A DNA stretch of 43,573 nucleotides from Nonlabens sp. GTDB taxonomy: Bacteria; Bacteroidota; Bacteroidia; Flavobacteriales; Flavobacteriaceae. Position numbers and translations under genes: made by a program. The notes beneath the pieces were generated by a model, which did not search any database, had not been told where the DNA came from, and saw only the letters and a list, made by a program, of their open reading frames with translations. The stretch lies in assembly GCA_020630715.1 (NCBI GenBank), contig JAHDIQ010000012.1, forward strand, positions 1 to 43,573, in the 5' to 3' direction. Shown here one piece after another: positions 8,575-18,203 of this stretch; within the stretch, counting starts at the first letter, position 1; each line of letters opens with the position of its first letter.

Positions 8575-10246
8575 TTATCTAGTTACTGTAAGAAACCTAT
8601 CGGTATCTTTTAAAAATGGTGCGTCTGTTTCTCAAGTATTACGCGATGTTTCTTACCATATTCAACCTAATGAACTCCTAGCCGTAGTAGGTGAATCGGG
8701 TAGTGGCAAATCTGTCACTGCAAAAGTATTGATGGGATTATTACCAGATAGCGCACAGATCACAGCAAATGAGTTATTAGTAATAGATCAGTCAATTTTA
8801 AAGTATGATGGTGGTGAGTGGTCTCGCTTTCGCGGAAGCGAAATAGCCATGATCTTTCAAGAACCTATGAGCTCTTTAAATCCTACCATCACTTGTGGTG
8901 ATCAAGTAGCTGAAATCCTGAAGCAACATACAGTATTAAGTTCAAAAGAAATTCACAAGGAAGTTTTAGCGCTATTTGAAAAGGTAAAATTACCTACTCC
9001 AGACATTACTTATGACAAGTATCCTCACGAGATCAGCGGTGGACAAATGCAACGTGTAATGATTTCGATGGCTGTGGCTTGTAAACCTAAACTACTGATC
9101 GCAGATGAACCTACTACAGCGCTAGACGTAACGGTACAACAAGAGATTATTTTACTGTTAAAAGAATTACAGGAAGAATATGGAATGAGCGTGTTGTTTA
9201 TCTCTCATGACCTATCGTTAGTGCGTTCTATGGCAAATCGTGTACTGGTCATGTATCAAGGTAGGATTGTAGAACAGGGAAGACCAGATGATTTATTTAA
9301 TCATCCTAAAGAACAGTATACTAAAGCACTGATAGCCGCGCGACCAGATACTGCTGTTAGACTAAAGGAATTACCTACCATTAAAGATTTTATGGAGGAT
9401 ATGCCTAGTGCAGCGGTTGTTACCGCTCAAGATCGTGCGATTGCTCATGAAAAAATTTATAGTAAACCGCCTATTTTAGAGGTGCAACATGTAATCAAAG
9501 ATTATCCTTTAAAAAAATCACTTTTTAAACCACAGGAATATTTTAGAGCATTAGATGATGTGAGTTTAAACATCTATCCACAAGAGTCTTTAGGACTAGT
9601 AGGTGAAAGTGGATGCGGTAAAAGCACCTTGGGTAATTGTATTCTAGGACTTAAAAGAGTTACTAGTGGTCGCATTCTATATAAAGGTCAAAATATCACA
9701 AATTTAAAAGGCAGCACGATGCGTTCCTTACGTAAAGAATTACAAATCATATTTCAAGATCCGTTTGCGAGTTTAAATCCTCGTATTACTATAGGTGAAG
9801 CGATTACAGAACCTATGAAATGGCATGGAATAGGAAGTAGTGATGCAGATCGTAAAGAAAAAGTTTTTGAACTTCTAGAACGTGTAGGATTATCTAGAGA
9901 TCAATACAATCGATATCCGCATGAGTTTAGTGGTGGACAGCGACAGCGTATAGGAATTGCACGTACGGTGGCATTAGAACCACGATTAATTGTATGCGAT
10001 GAATCTGTTAGCGCATTAGATATTTCTGTACAAGCACAGGTGCTCAATCTACTTAACGAATTAAAATCAGTGTATCATTTTTCTTATTTATTCATTAGCC
10101 ATGACCTAGCAGTGGTAAAATATTTTTGTGATCGGGTGGTTGTAATGAACAAAGGTCGCATTGAAGAATACGGTGAGGCTGATTCGGTTTATGAAAATCC
10201 GCAGAGTGATTATACTAAGAAGTTGATAGCGGCGATACCTGGTTAA
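8552..10246 (+). CDS. Fused oligopeptide/dipeptide-type ABC transporter ATPase (DppD-DppF arrangement)
   Basis: Two complete ATPase domains lie in one chain. Domain 1 has Walker A GESGSGKS, signature ISGGQMQRV and Walker B LLIADEPTTALD. Domain 2 has GESGCGKS, FSGGQRQRI and LIVCDESVSALD. Each carries the extended C-terminal region typical of Opp/Dpp ATPases (YTKALIAARPD; YTKKLIAAIPG). I chose ATG 8552 (MSISSTNNYLVTVRNLSVSF) because upstream in-frame codons (from 8495) give residues unlike the family. The start lies inside the end of the exonuclease gene. No permease or binding-protein genes are adjacent, so the partners are elsewhere and the substrate is unknown. Confidence 0.92.
   Translation: MSISSTNNYLVTVRNLSVSFKNGASVSQVLRDVSYHIQPNELLAVVGESGSGKSVTAKVLMGLLPDSAQITANELLVIDQSILKYDGGEWSRFRGSEIAMIFQEPMSSLNPTITCGDQVAEILKQHTVLSSKEIHKEVLALFEKVKLPTPDITYDKYPHEISGGQMQRVMISMAVACKPKLLIADEPTTALDVTVQQEIILLLKELQEEYGMSVLFISHDLSLVRSMANRVLVMYQGRIVEQGRPDDLFNHPKEQYTKALIAARPDTAVRLKELPTIKDFMEDMPSAAVVTAQDRAIAHEKIYSKPPILEVQHVIKDYPLKKSLFKPQEYFRALDDVSLNIYPQESLGLVGESGCGKSTLGNCILGLKRVTSGRILYKGQNITNLKGSTMRSLRKELQIIFQDPFASLNPRITIGEAITEPMKWHGIGSSDADRKEKVFELLERVGLSRDQYNRYPHEFSGGQRQRIGIARTVALEPRLIVCDESVSALDISVQAQVLNLLNELKSVYHFSYLFISHDLAVVKYFCDRVVVMNKGRIEEYGEADSVYENPQSDYTKKLIAAIPG
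8825..8840. repeat. Iterated palindrome, copy 3, one mismatch (inside ABC ATPase gene)
   Basis: CGCTTTCGCGGAAGCG differs by one base (A to G) from the other copies and encodes RFRGS, in the same frame as in gldH. It lies in the variable segment after the first Walker A. Confidence 0.75.
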
Positions 10247-10454
10247 AAATCAAAACTAAGTCCTCAATTTTTAGTAATTACAGCATCACAATCCACTTCA
10301 ACAGACTGCCACGCTGTGCTCGCAGTATGCGGTTAGATTTAGAACTAAAAACAACACATTCTGACTAAACATCTATAAGGTTTGTAAGAGCGTTTTGCCT
10401 TTGAAGGGAAATGCCCGATAGGGTAAAGGGATGTTTTCTAAAATGCTACTTGAG

Positions 10455-11441
10455 CTACTTTTCTAACTGTCCGGTAAGTAACCAGGCACCAGAATAGCCT
10501 AACTTACGTAAGCGATATAATTCATTGATCGCATCGTTGCGTTCTACAAAACTGCCAAAAGCCACATTATGAAGCCCATATTTATTCACGCCTATACGGC
10601 TAGCATCAATTCCTATTTTTTGCAGTTGTGCTACTTTTTTATCTGCATTTGATGCGTCTCTAAAAGCGCCAGCAACGATATGGTAATTCTTTATTTGTGG
10701 AGCAACTTCTAACTCTATCGCCGGTAGCGGACTAGGTATCGCAATACTTGCTTCTTGAATTTGTGCTTCTAATTTTTCTTTGGCTAGTTCTTCAACTGCA
10801 ATCTGGTGATCAGTTTGTACGCGATCATACTGTGTTTTTCCACCATAACCTAAGGCAGCAACGGCAAGCAGTCCTACTGCGGCATAACCTAACCATGCTC
10901 TGCGTCTAGGTTGCGGTTCTTCATCTTCTCTAGTAAGTGGAATCACTGGTGTTTCTTCTGCTGTAACAGACTCTTCCATAGCAACAACTGCAGGAACTTC
11001 TAGTGGTTGCTCTATAACAGCTCTATCTACCGCAAAGGTCTCATGCGCTGTAAGACCAAAAGCCTCTGGCAAATAATTCACCACATACATAGGTGTGAAC
11101 TGCAAGGATTGTTCTTCATTACGTGTAAAACGACCTACTTTATGAATGGTAACCTGACCTTTTTTGTCTATTTCGCTATCCAGAAAGCGCACATAATTAC
11201 GGATTTGCTGTACTGCATCTGCATAAGGGATTTTTTCTACACTAGCGACGTATTGTGCTAACAAACCGTCATTTTGCTGGATTTGAGCATTAAAACTCAA
11301 TCCTTTTTTAGGCGGATAAATCGTATGACTGCTCTCAAAATGTTGTGCAGGCACACGTCTAGAAAGTAGTGCTCCATAACCTGGAATAACTACACAATCG
11401 TGACGATACAATAAATCTGATATGTACTGACTTATAAGCAT
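10455..11441 (-). CDS. Envelope protein with bacterial CCDC81-type HU-like N-terminal domains and a C-terminal SPOR domain
   Basis: The 328-aa protein starts MLISQYISDLLYRHDCVVIPGYGALL, then PPKKGLSFNAQIQQNDGLLAQYVA and GQVTIHKVGRFTRNEE. These resemble the paired HU-like domains of the bacterial CCDC81 family, which precede SPOR in many Bacteroidetes proteins. A membrane helix (about 186-203, YAAVGLLAVAALGYGG) separates them from a periplasmic linker and a SPOR domain (about 253-325, NYHIVAGAFRDASNADKKV...VAFGSFVERNDAINEL). SPOR domains bind denuded glycan strands at the septum. The topology would place the HU-like part in the cytoplasm, so it could link a DNA- or protein-binding domain to the division site (inference). 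Confidence 0.88.
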   Translation of the reverse strand: MLISQYISDLLYRHDCVVIPGYGALLSRRVPAQHFESSHTIYPPKKGLSFNAQIQQNDGLLAQYVASVEKIPYADAVQQIRNYVRFLDSEIDKKGQVTIHKVGRFTRNEEQSLQFTPMYVVNYLPEAFGLTAHETFAVDRAVIEQPLEVPAVVAMEESVTAEETPVIPLTREDEEPQPRRRAWLGYAAVGLLAVAALGYGGKTQYDRVQTDHQIAVEELAKEKLEAQIQEASIAIPSPLPAIELEVAPQIKNYHIVAGAFRDASNADKKVAQLQKIGIDASRIGVNKYGLHNVAFGSFVERNDAINELYRLRKLGYSGAWLLTGQLEK

Positions 11442-11552
11442 AAAACAAACCTAAAAAAAATCTTGAAACCATCAAGCACATTAGTGCAGTAGTTATTAAG
11501 AAATCAAATAAAAATAGTATTTTTAAAAAGCTAACCTTTAATTATCAGACTT

Positions 11553-11654
11553 ATGGAAACTGTAAGATATGTGATCATAGGAATCGTTGTACTTGCGATT
11601 CTACTACTTGCCTACACATTTCAAAAAAATAAAAAGAAAAGAAGACGCCGGTAA
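11553..11654 (+). CDS. 33-residue single-pass membrane peptide with a basic tail
   Basis: The ATG at 11553 opens METVRYVIIGIVVLAILLLA, followed by YTFQKNKKKRRRR and TAA at 11652-11654. There is one hydrophobic helix (about residues 6-21) and then nine Lys/Arg residues. By the positive-inside rule the C-terminal tail would be cytoplasmic. It lies alone between the divergent SPOR gene and the aminopeptidase gene. The clean helix-plus-basic-tail design supports a real gene, but there is no homologue I can name and coding evidence is otherwise limited by length. Confidence 0.6.
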   Translation: METVRYVIIGIVVLAILLLAYTFQKNKKKRRRR

Positions 11655-11808
11655 AACCCATTCTCCAGTCCTTAGTTTACAATATATAACCGCAAATTAC
11701 GAGCGCATCGTAGTAATCTGTCATGTTCATCTTCTCTGTTCCGCGTTAAAAAATTCTAGTAAGCTTGGTCAGGTGAGTAGGCTGGTCTTATATTGTGATG
11801 CTGTATAA

Positions 11809-11830
11809 TTACGCTTTCGCGAAAGCGTAA
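11809..11830. repeat. Iterated palindrome, copy 4, full 22-bp form (intergenic)
   Basis: A perfect 22-bp palindrome: arm TTACGCTTTCG followed by its exact reverse complement. It lies 29 bp before the aminopeptidase start codon. Confidence 0.92.
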
Positions 11831-11859
11831 TAACCAAAACCACTAAACTATCATAATAC

Positions 11860-13152
11860 ATGAAATACAATCCTATTAATCCAGCACTTTTTATTAAAAA
11901 CCGAAGCAATTTTATGGCGCAAATGAAGCCGTCTAGTCTTGCTGTTTTTAATTCAAACGATATTTTTAAAACAGGTGCAGATAGTACGATGCCGTTTAAA
12001 CAACATCGCGATATTTTTTATTTAAGTGGCGCAGATCAAGAAGATACGATTCTAGTATTGTTTCCAGACTGTCCAGATCCTGCGCATCGTGAAGTGCTTT
12101 TTGTGACAGAGACTAATGAGCATATCGCGATCTGGGAAGGCGAGAAACTGACCAAAGAAAAAGCGACAGAAGTTTCTGGAATCCAGACGATTTACTGGTT
12201 AAAGGATTTTGACAAGAAGTTTTTTGAGATGATGACGCAGTGTGATACGGTGTATTTTAATACAAATGAGCATTACCGTCAGGCTGTAGAAATGGAAACT
12301 CGTGAAGATCGTTTTATCAAAAAATGTAAAGCGCAATATCCGGCGCATTCTTATGCTAAAAGTGCACCTATTTTACAACGACTACGTGCGGTAAAAGATC
12401 CTATAGAAATTGATTTATTACAGCAGGCTTGTGATATTACAAATGCTGGTTTCCGTAGAGTATTGAATTTTGTGAAACCTGGTGTGCAGGAATATGAAAT
12501 AGAGGCAGAATACTTACATGAGTTTATACGTAGACGCAGTGATGGATTTGCTTACACTCCTATTATTGCTAGTGGTGGCAATGCAAATGTGTTACATTAT
12601 ATAGAAAACAACCAGCCATGTCATGATGGTGATTTAATCCTGATGGATGTAGGCGCGCAGTATGCAAATTATGCTAGTGATATGTCGCGTACCATACCTG
12701 TAAACGGCCGTTTTACAGACCGCCAAAAAGCAGTTTACAATGCGGTGTTACGAGTGAAAAACGAAGCCACAAAAATGCTAGTTCCAGGAACATTGTGGAA
12801 AGAATATCACGTTGAGGTAGGGAAATTAATGACTAGTGAATTACTAGGATTAGGCCTACTAGATCAAGCCGATGTTCAACATGAGAATCCAGACTGGCCA
12901 GCGTATAAAAAATATTTTATGCACGGTACATCGCACCACATGGGATTAGACACGCATGATTATGGGATTTTATGGGAACCTATGCAAGCTGGAAATGTCT
13001 TTACCGTTGAACCTGGGATTTACTTACCGGATGAAGGTTTTGGCATACGACTAGAAGATGATGTGGTGATTCAGGAATCTGGTGAACCGTTCAATCTAAT
13101 GCGTGATATTCCTATAGAAGTAGATGAGATTGAGACGTTGATGAATAGTTAA
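11860..13152 (+). CDS. pepP: Xaa-Pro aminopeptidase (aminopeptidase P, M24B family)
   Basis: At 430 aa this has the usual length of PepP. The N-terminal non-catalytic domain (about 1-170) is followed by a pita-bread domain with the metal ligands in order: LILMDVGAQYANYASDMSRT (two Asp), HGTSHHMGLDTHD (His), FTVEPGIYL (Glu) and GFGIRLEDDVVI (Glu). It hydrolyses the N-terminal residue of peptides when proline is second, in the cytoplasm, with two Mn ions. The gene is probably monocistronic; a full-length palindromic repeat lies in its leader or promoter region. Confidence 0.93.
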   Translation: MKYNPINPALFIKNRSNFMAQMKPSSLAVFNSNDIFKTGADSTMPFKQHRDIFYLSGADQEDTILVLFPDCPDPAHREVLFVTETNEHIAIWEGEKLTKEKATEVSGIQTIYWLKDFDKKFFEMMTQCDTVYFNTNEHYRQAVEMETREDRFIKKCKAQYPAHSYAKSAPILQRLRAVKDPIEIDLLQQACDITNAGFRRVLNFVKPGVQEYEIEAEYLHEFIRRRSDGFAYTPIIASGGNANVLHYIENNQPCHDGDLILMDVGAQYANYASDMSRTIPVNGRFTDRQKAVYNAVLRVKNEATKMLVPGTLWKEYHVEVGKLMTSELLGLGLLDQADVQHENPDWPAYKKYFMHGTSHHMGLDTHDYGILWEPMQAGNVFTVEPGIYLPDEGFGIRLEDDVVIQESGEPFNLMRDIPIEVDEIETLMNS

Positions 13153-13254
13153 CCTAGACCTTAATATTTGTAAACTTTCAGTAAATCAAGTGACTATCTC
13201 ATAGTACAATTCTCTACTTACCTAAGTTATTGTATAAATCAAACAAGTGATGTA

Positions 13255-14838
13255 ATGAAGAAAGCACCAGAAAGAGTACAGTTAGAATCAATTACCTATG
13301 AGCATTATCTAGTAAACGGAGAGCTTGTGAAATGGGATGGTGCTATGGCATCTGTAACCTCGCAAATTTTTTCTTCTGCAACTAATGATTTTACGCCTAC
13401 TGTTTTAGGTAGTGTTCCAGATCTAGACGCTACCGTTGCTCTAGAAGCACTGGAAGCGGCAGAAAATGCTTTTGATAAAGGAAAAGGAGTATGGCCTACC
13501 ATGAAGGTAAGTGAGCGCATTTCTTGTATTGAGAAATTTGTGGAATTAATGAAGCCACAGCGTGAATTAGTTTCAAAATTACTGATGTGGGAAATAGGTA
13601 AGACAGAAAATGATGCTTACAGGGAATTTGATAGAACGGTTCAATATATTGAGGATACCGTTGAAGCTTACAAACAACTAGATAGAAAAAGTGCTCGTTT
13701 TGAAAAAGAAGCAAATATTCATGCGCATATAAGAAGAAGTCCGCTAGGAGTTGTGTTGTGTTTAGGACCTTATAACTATCCTTTAAATGAAACCTTTTGT
13801 TTGTTGATTCCTGCGCTCATCATGGGAAACACTTCCATTTTTAAACCAGCAAAATTAGGAGTGCTATTGATTACTCCATTGTTAGAAGCTTTTAAGCAAA
13901 GTTTTCCTGCTGGCGTGGTGAATATTGTTTTTGGTAGAGGTCGTGCTATTGCATCTCCTATCATGCAAACGGGAAAAGTAGATGTGCTGGCGCTTATAGG
14001 TCATAGTGAGAGTGCTGTTGCGTTGCAAGATCAGCATCCTAAAAAGAATAGGTTGCGATTAGTTCTAGGATTAGAAGCAAAAAATCCAGCAATTATTTTA
14101 CCAGACGCAAACCTAGATAATGCAATTAAAGAATGCATAAGTGGTACTCTTTCTTATAATGGGCAACGCTGCACGGCGTTAAAAATGTTATACGTCCATA
14201 AAGATTTTCTAGAAGAATTCAACACCAAATTTGCGGCTGCTGTGGATGCGTTGCAGTATGGATTGCCATGGGAAGAAGGTGTTTTTCTCACACCATTACC
14301 AGAAAAAGATAAACCAGACTATATCAAAGGATTAATTGATGATGCAATAGGAAAAGGCGCAAAGGTGCTGAATAAAAAAGGTGGAGCGATGTCACCTAAC
14401 TATTGTTTTCCAGCAGTATTATTTCCAGTAGATCCATCAATGAATGTATTTCATGAGGAGCAATTCGGTCCGGTGATTCCTATTATCCCATTTAGTGATA
14501 TTGATGAACCATTAACGCAAATGGCAAATTCTGATTACGGTCAACAGGTAAGTGTTTTTGGTTCTGAGTCTGAAGTTTTAGGTAGGCTTATTGATATTCT
14601 TGCAAATCTAGTATGTAGAATTAACCTGAATAGCGCCTGCCAGCGTGGACCAGATATTTATCCTTTTACAGGAAGAAAAAACAGTGCTGTAGGAACTTTA
14701 AGTGTCTATGATGCGTTGAGAAGTTTTTCTATTAGAACTTTTGTTGCTTCAAAAGATACTCCAGAGAATAATGCGATTTTAGAACAGTTGTTAGATTCAG
14801 ATTATTCTAATTTTATATCTACTAATTACTTGTTGTAG
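13255..14838 (+). CDS. gapN: Aldehyde dehydrogenase, probable NADP-dependent non-phosphorylating glyceraldehyde-3-phosphate dehydrogenase
   Basis: The 527-aa ALDH superfamily enzyme has [11 protein letters not shown] (cofactor region), the active-site segment NGQRCTALK with catalytic Cys (near residue 306), and [26 protein letters not shown]. The catalytic Glu region is [19 protein letters not shown]. The tail [20 protein letters not shown] and [19 protein letters not shown] resemble GapN-type enzymes, which oxidise glyceraldehyde-3-phosphate directly to 3-phosphoglycerate while making NADPH. It is somewhat longer than typical GapN (about 475-500). The substrate assignment rests on remembered motif similarity and is less certain than the superfamily. 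The gene stands alone, 102 bp after pepP. Confidence 0.78.
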   Translation: MKKAPERVQLESITYEHYLVNGELVKWDGAMASVTSQIFSSATNDFTPTVLGSVPDLDATVALEALEAAENAFDKGKGVWPTMKVSERISCIEKFVELMKPQRELVSKLLMWEIGKTENDAYREFDRTVQYIEDTVEAYKQLDRKSARFEKEANIHAHIRRSPLGVVLCLGPYNYPLNETFCLLIPALIMGNTSIFKPAKLGVLLITPLLEAFKQSFPAGVVNIVFGRGRAIASPIMQTGKVDVLALIGHSESAVALQDQHPKKNRLRLVLGLEAKNPAIILPDANLDNAIKECISGTLSYNGQRCTALKMLYVHKDFLEEFNTKFAAAVDALQYGLPWEEGVFLTPLPEKDKPDYIKGLIDDAIGKGAKVLNKKGGAMSPNYCFPAVLFPVDPSMNVFHEEQFGPVIPIIPFSDIDEPLTQMANSDYGQQVSVFGSESEVLGRLIDILANLVCRINLNSACQRGPDIYPFTGRKNSAVGTLSVYDALRSFSIRTFVASKDTPENNAILEQLLDSDYSNFISTNYLL

Positions 14839-14896
14839 TTTCTGTTTTATGGTGATTTCAAATTCAATTGATACGTATCATTAACGCAATATCTAG

Positions 14897-15568
14897 ATGA
14901 AAAATATCTTAATCACACTGTTAAGCACATTAGTTTTCACTTCATGTACACCTACCTTAAAATTACTTACTGGTGTACGCAATCCTAAAGTACGTAGTGA
15001 CCAGAAAGCAGATGAATTTTTGCAACGTTTGCCGGATACCCTAAACGTATATGATGCTCGTTTCAAAAAGATAGATGATAAAACAGATATTTTATTAAAC
15101 CTCATGAAAGGAATGGGAAGTGAGGCGCATGTTTATGATAAGGAACAGGATTTATTATGCTATCAAGGCGATAGCTTCTGTAGTGGAGTAGTGTTAACAG
15201 AGGCAGAGAATAATCAAATTGAAGATATTTATCAAAAATGCTCTCCAGAAGAAACAAACCTAGGTAGTGCTCCTATAAAATTAAATACTTTATTTGAAAA
15301 TCTAGCCTTTGAAGATGAAGTCCCTGAAAAAGCAACTTATACAGTAGTTTTTTTCTGGAGCTATGATTTGGCTCGTAAATTCCATGAGGAAAATTGGCTT
15401 GACGTATATGAGTCTTTTAAAAGTAAAGAAGATGTCGAATTCATAAGAGTCAATACAGATCTAAGAAGCTCGTGGAATTTACCCGAAGGAAAAAAAGGGA
15501 AAATTAAGTTCAAGCGTGATGGTGATGAGGTGGATATGACTTTAGTAATGCCTTTTATTGAAGACTGA
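14897..15568 (+). CDS. Lipoprotein with a C-terminal thioredoxin-like-looking domain
   Basis: The signal peptide ends in the lipobox FTSC (Cys16), so this 223-aa protein should be lipid-anchored. The first half has no recognisable family. From about residue 148, TYTVVFFWSYDLARKFHEENWLDVYESF and EFIRVNTDLRSSWNL read like a thioredoxin-fold beta-alpha-beta unit, but there is no CxxC, so a redox role is unlikely. It is + strand and converges on lpxD with 37 bp between stops. The fold suggestion is an inference from pattern only. Confidence 0.72.
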   Translation: MKNILITLLSTLVFTSCTPTLKLLTGVRNPKVRSDQKADEFLQRLPDTLNVYDARFKKIDDKTDILLNLMKGMGSEAHVYDKEQDLLCYQGDSFCSGVVLTEAENNQIEDIYQKCSPEETNLGSAPIKLNTLFENLAFEDEVPEKATYTVVFFWSYDLARKFHEENWLDVYESFKSKEDVEFIRVNTDLRSSWNLPEGKKGKIKFKRDGDEVDMTLVMPFIED

Positions 15569-15605
15569 TTTCAAAAATAGTGATTGATCATCGCAACGAT
15601 TTTAT

Positions 15606-16601
15606 TTATTGTTGTTTTACAAGTCGTTTTACAGTAACCCATTGTTTGAGCATATCTCTGGCATCTTGTGCAGGATATCCTAATACGGTTTTTCCAGCTG
15701 GTACGTCATTCATTACACCAGATCCTGCGCCTACAGTAGCTCCAGAATGTATGGTTGTGTGATCTTTAATAGAAGCACTTCCACCTATAATGACGCCATC
15801 ACCTAAGGTTACAGATCCTGCTAATCCACTATGTCCAGCCATAATACAGGAACGTCCCATAACGCTGTTATGAGCGATTTGAACTAGGTTATCAATCTTA
15901 CAGCCATCGCCTACAATGGTTGCACTAAATTTTGCTCGATCTACACAAGAGTTAGCTCCTATTTCTACATAATGCCCTATGATGACATTTCCTATATGCG
16001 GAATTTTAACAAGTCCTCTACCGTCATCACTAGGTCTGTACCCGAATCCATCTGCGCCTATACTTACATTAGTATGAAAGATACAATGGCTACCTATAAT
16101 GCAACGCTCACGTATCACAGTTCCTGACCATACCGTAGTGTGATCGCCTATGATGGTTTCATCAAAAACACAAACATTAGGATATAATACTACGCCAGTT
16201 CCTAATTCTACGTCTTTACCTACATAACAATGAGCACCTATTTTACAACCATCGCCTATCACAGCGGTTTCATGAATCACCGCGGTAGGATGGATGTCTG
16301 ATTCCATAACTGGCGCTGGCGGATTGAACAGTTCTAGAATTTTTGCCATTGCTAGATCTACATTAGGTACCTTAATGAATACACGGTTATCGCCTGGATC
16401 TATTGTAACATTATTTGCAATAAGCGCTGCACTTGCATTTGAATCATTCCATAGTTTTGCGTATTTAGAGCTGCCTATAAATGTGATTTGGTGCTTGTTT
16501 GCTTTTTCTAAAGCTTCTGGGCCGTCGATACGATGTGTTGTTGCTCCTATTAATTCTCCTTGTAGGATATTATTTAGTTCTAGTATGCTGTACGATCCCA
16601 T
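15606..16601 (-). CDS. lpxD: UDP-3-O-(3-hydroxyacyl)glucosamine N-acyltransferase (LpxD)
   Basis: This third step of lipid A synthesis transfers a 3-hydroxyacyl chain from ACP to the glucosamine 2-amine. The 331-aa protein has the LpxD N-terminal uridine-binding domain (to about residue 100, including QITFIGSSKYAKLW) and a left-handed beta-helix built from hexapeptide repeats ([IV]GxxxxI-like, about 105-300). The catalytic histidine lies in IDNLVQIAHNSVMG (near residue 242), preceded by GYRPSDDGRGLVKIPHIGNV. Length is near the E. coli protein (341). No other lipid A gene is adjacent, so this may be one of two LpxD-like paralogues that Bacteroidetes often carry (inference). Confidence 0.93.
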   Translation of the reverse strand: MGSYSILELNNILQGELIGATTHRIDGPEALEKANKHQITFIGSSKYAKLWNDSNASAALIANNVTIDPGDNRVFIKVPNVDLAMAKILELFNPPAPVMESDIHPTAVIHETAVIGDGCKIGAHCYVGKDVELGTGVVLYPNVCVFDETIIGDHTTVWSGTVIRERCIIGSHCIFHTNVSIGADGFGYRPSDDGRGLVKIPHIGNVIIGHYVEIGANSCVDRAKFSATIVGDGCKIDNLVQIAHNSVMGRSCIMAGHSGLAGSVTLGDGVIIGGSASIKDHTTIHSGATVGAGSGVMNDVPAGKTVLGYPAQDARDMLKQWVTVKRLVKQQ

Positions 16602-16796
16602 GAGTAATTTTGCTTATAGATTGATTACCGTAAATCTAAGTGGAAAAAATTTAAGTCGGAATAGCAAGTAAAAAACTAGCCTTAATAGCTGTAGCAAACA
16701 AGCTTTTGAAACAATGTTTTGCTATAGCATAATCAGGTAGGCCGTATGATGAAATTTAGGTTTCTGTACTGCCAAAATAAATAGTGTGAAATAGAA

Positions 16797-16838
16797 ACAA
16801 AAAAGGCTCCAGAATCAAACAAATGAATCTATGAGCCT
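16797..16838 (-). terminator. Possible terminator for the hypothetical gene at 16881-17600
   Basis: An imperfect stem with AGGCTC (16804-16809) pairing GAGCCT (16833-16838) and further interrupted pairs inside is followed, in the minus direction, by a T-rich run (complement of AAAAAA at about 16799-16804). It lies just after the stop of the minus-strand gene. Confidence 0.5.
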
Positions 16839-16880
16839 AGAATAATAGTGTCTCAAATTAATGAAAGAAATTGTTGTTTT

Positions 16881-17600
16881 TTACCTCAGTTCTTTGTTGT
16901 ACCCAGTTTTTTCTCTCATTGTTTTGATAATTTCATTTGGAATATCTTCTTTTATATTAGAAATGTTAATTACTTGAGAGATAAGTGGAAAAGACCAACT
17001 AGTATTCTTATTAGATTTTGGTAAAGGATTGAAGTTGCACCACTTTTTTGAAATAAACCACCATTTTTCTGATTCCGATTCACGAATAGCTAAAATTCTT
17101 TCATGATGAGCATATAAACCCGTTCTTTTGTTTTCATCAAATGTTAATGATTGTACTGATTTATCTCTTCTCGAAGAAACATTGCAATCGAATCTTTGCT
17201 CATTAATCTTACTAATTGAATCTTCTTTTTTAGAGTTTTGATAAAAATCATTTTTAAATTCAACTTCTCTGATTATTATATAATCTATAATTCGATATTC
17301 ATTGTTTTTTTTAAGAGTTGGTTCTGTTATGTTCTTTATAACTATTAATTGGTTTTTTTTAGAAACTTGACTTGTGTCTTTCTTTGATTGAGTTTTGCTA
17401 TATTCTATATTAATTTCTTCTCTTGAGTGATTTTTAAATAATGCTGGATACATTAATTCCAATTCACATTCTAAGTTATTACTAATAATTGCAGTAGTGT
17501 AGTCTTTAAAATAATCTTCTAAGTTTTTGTTCAATTTAGATTCTTGACAAAAGGAACTATACGTAGTTAATATCAATAAGTATGTAAGTAATGACTTCAT
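16881..17600 (-). CDS. Hypothetical secreted protein, 239 aa
   Basis: Family not recognised. I chose ATG 17600, giving MKSLLTYLLILTTYSSFCQ, a good signal peptide ending near Cys18-Gln19 (secreted or lipoprotein); an upstream in-frame start at 17657 would place a poor N terminus before it. The body is rich in Lys, Asn and Ser with many charged stretches, and includes NLEDYFKDYTTAIISNNLECELELMYP, reminiscent of small secreted proteins with a ketosteroid-isomerase-like start (weak). The segment is notably AT-rich compared with lpxD or ssb. Related repeat elements border this and the next gene, which suggests they arrived as accessory genes. Confidence 0.65.
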   Translation of the reverse strand: MKSLLTYLLILTTYSSFCQESKLNKNLEDYFKDYTTAIISNNLECELELMYPALFKNHSREEINIEYSKTQSKKDTSQVSKKNQLIVIKNITEPTLKKNNEYRIIDYIIIREVEFKNDFYQNSKKEDSISKINEQRFDCNVSSRRDKSVQSLTFDENKRTGLYAHHERILAIRESESEKWWFISKKWCNFNPLPKSNKNTSWSFPLISQVINISNIKEDIPNEIIKTMREKTGYNKELR

Positions 17601-17612
17601 TTTTCTCAAATT

Positions 17613-17650
17613 GGTGCTAACGTCTCGTATAAGAAACGTAGGGCAGGTGA
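17613..17650 (+). repeat. Flanking element A of the accessory gene pair
   Basis: Contains CGTATAAGAAACGTAGGGC (17626-17644). It closely resembles the reverse complement of element B (CGGTATAAAAAACATAGGGC), indicating a repeated family. It starts 13 bp outside the start of the gene at 16881-17600. Confidence 0.6.
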
Positions 17651-17782
17651 TAAGCACTTCCGTTTCGGTTTATTACCCAGCTAAATATAAATATTTTGCT
17701 TTTATCTTTTCTACTATAAACGCCAAATTTTATATTTAGCGGACTTCATTAATATTCACAGACTTTTCGGTTTAGCACAAAC

Positions 17783-17814
17783 GCCCTATGTTTTTTATAC
17801 CGTGTTGTAAACAG
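17783..17814 (-). repeat. Flanking element B of the accessory gene pair
   Basis: Read on the minus strand it runs TGTTTACAAC, CGGTATAAAAAACATAGGGC. TGTTTACAAC (complement of 17804-17813) recurs exactly in element C on the other side of the gene at 17826-18203, in inverted orientation. Confidence 0.65.
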
Positions 17815-17825
17815 TTTTTATTTTA

Positions 17826-18203
17826 TCAATTATAATTTGGTTCAGAATTTAGAATAATCCGATATCCAATTATTCCTTTGGGTAAATCATTTTTGCCGTC
17901 ATTCTCTAAATTCATTATAAAAAAAAGCGTTTTTGCTTTTACTGGTCCTTGGATTGTCCAATATTCTCCTATTCGATTCGCTTTTCTTAGTATTTCATAT
18001 ACAGCAGTCTTAAAATCCTTCTCCTTATATGAGAAATTAATTGCAAATGATTTAACTCCATTTGGTTCTGTTAATTCTGTTGTATAGTCATCACTACTTA
18101 AGTTAACTTCTTTTGATTTATCAAATAATTGCACAATTTTAAGAATTTGATTGTCAGGTCGTTCATCCTGATATCTTATGGTGATAATCAGATTTTGTTT
18201 CAT
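17826..18203 (-). CDS. Hypothetical protein, 125 aa, between inverted flanking elements
   Basis: Family not recognised. It has no signal peptide or membrane segment and is probably cytoplasmic. It starts MKQNLIITIRYQDERPDNQI and has an alternating beta-type pattern (SFAINFSYKEKDFKTAVYEILRKANRIGEYWTI), suggesting a small alpha/beta domain, perhaps a binding or immunity-type protein (speculative). It is AT-rich. Inverted copies of TGTTTACAAC lie 12 bp beyond the stop (17804-17813) and 9 bp before the start (18213-18222), so the gene sits in a bracketed unit like a mobile cassette. Confidence 0.62.
   Translation of the reverse strand: MKQNLIITIRYQDERPDNQILKIVQLFDKSKEVNLSSDDYTTELTEPNGVKSFAINFSYKEKDFKTAVYEILRKANRIGEYWTIQGPVKAKTLFFIMNLENDGKNDLPKGIIGYRIILNSEPNYN

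Noticed and set aside
10247-10454. A gene or terminator in the gap after the ABC ATPase gene
   Set aside because: No convincing hairpin with T run and no reading frame was found; only short degenerate repeats such as GGGAAATGCCCG.
11587-11808. 73-codon open frame before the aminopeptidase gene
   Set aside because: It overlaps the better-supported 33-residue membrane peptide in another frame, has no recognisable motif and no promoter or start context.
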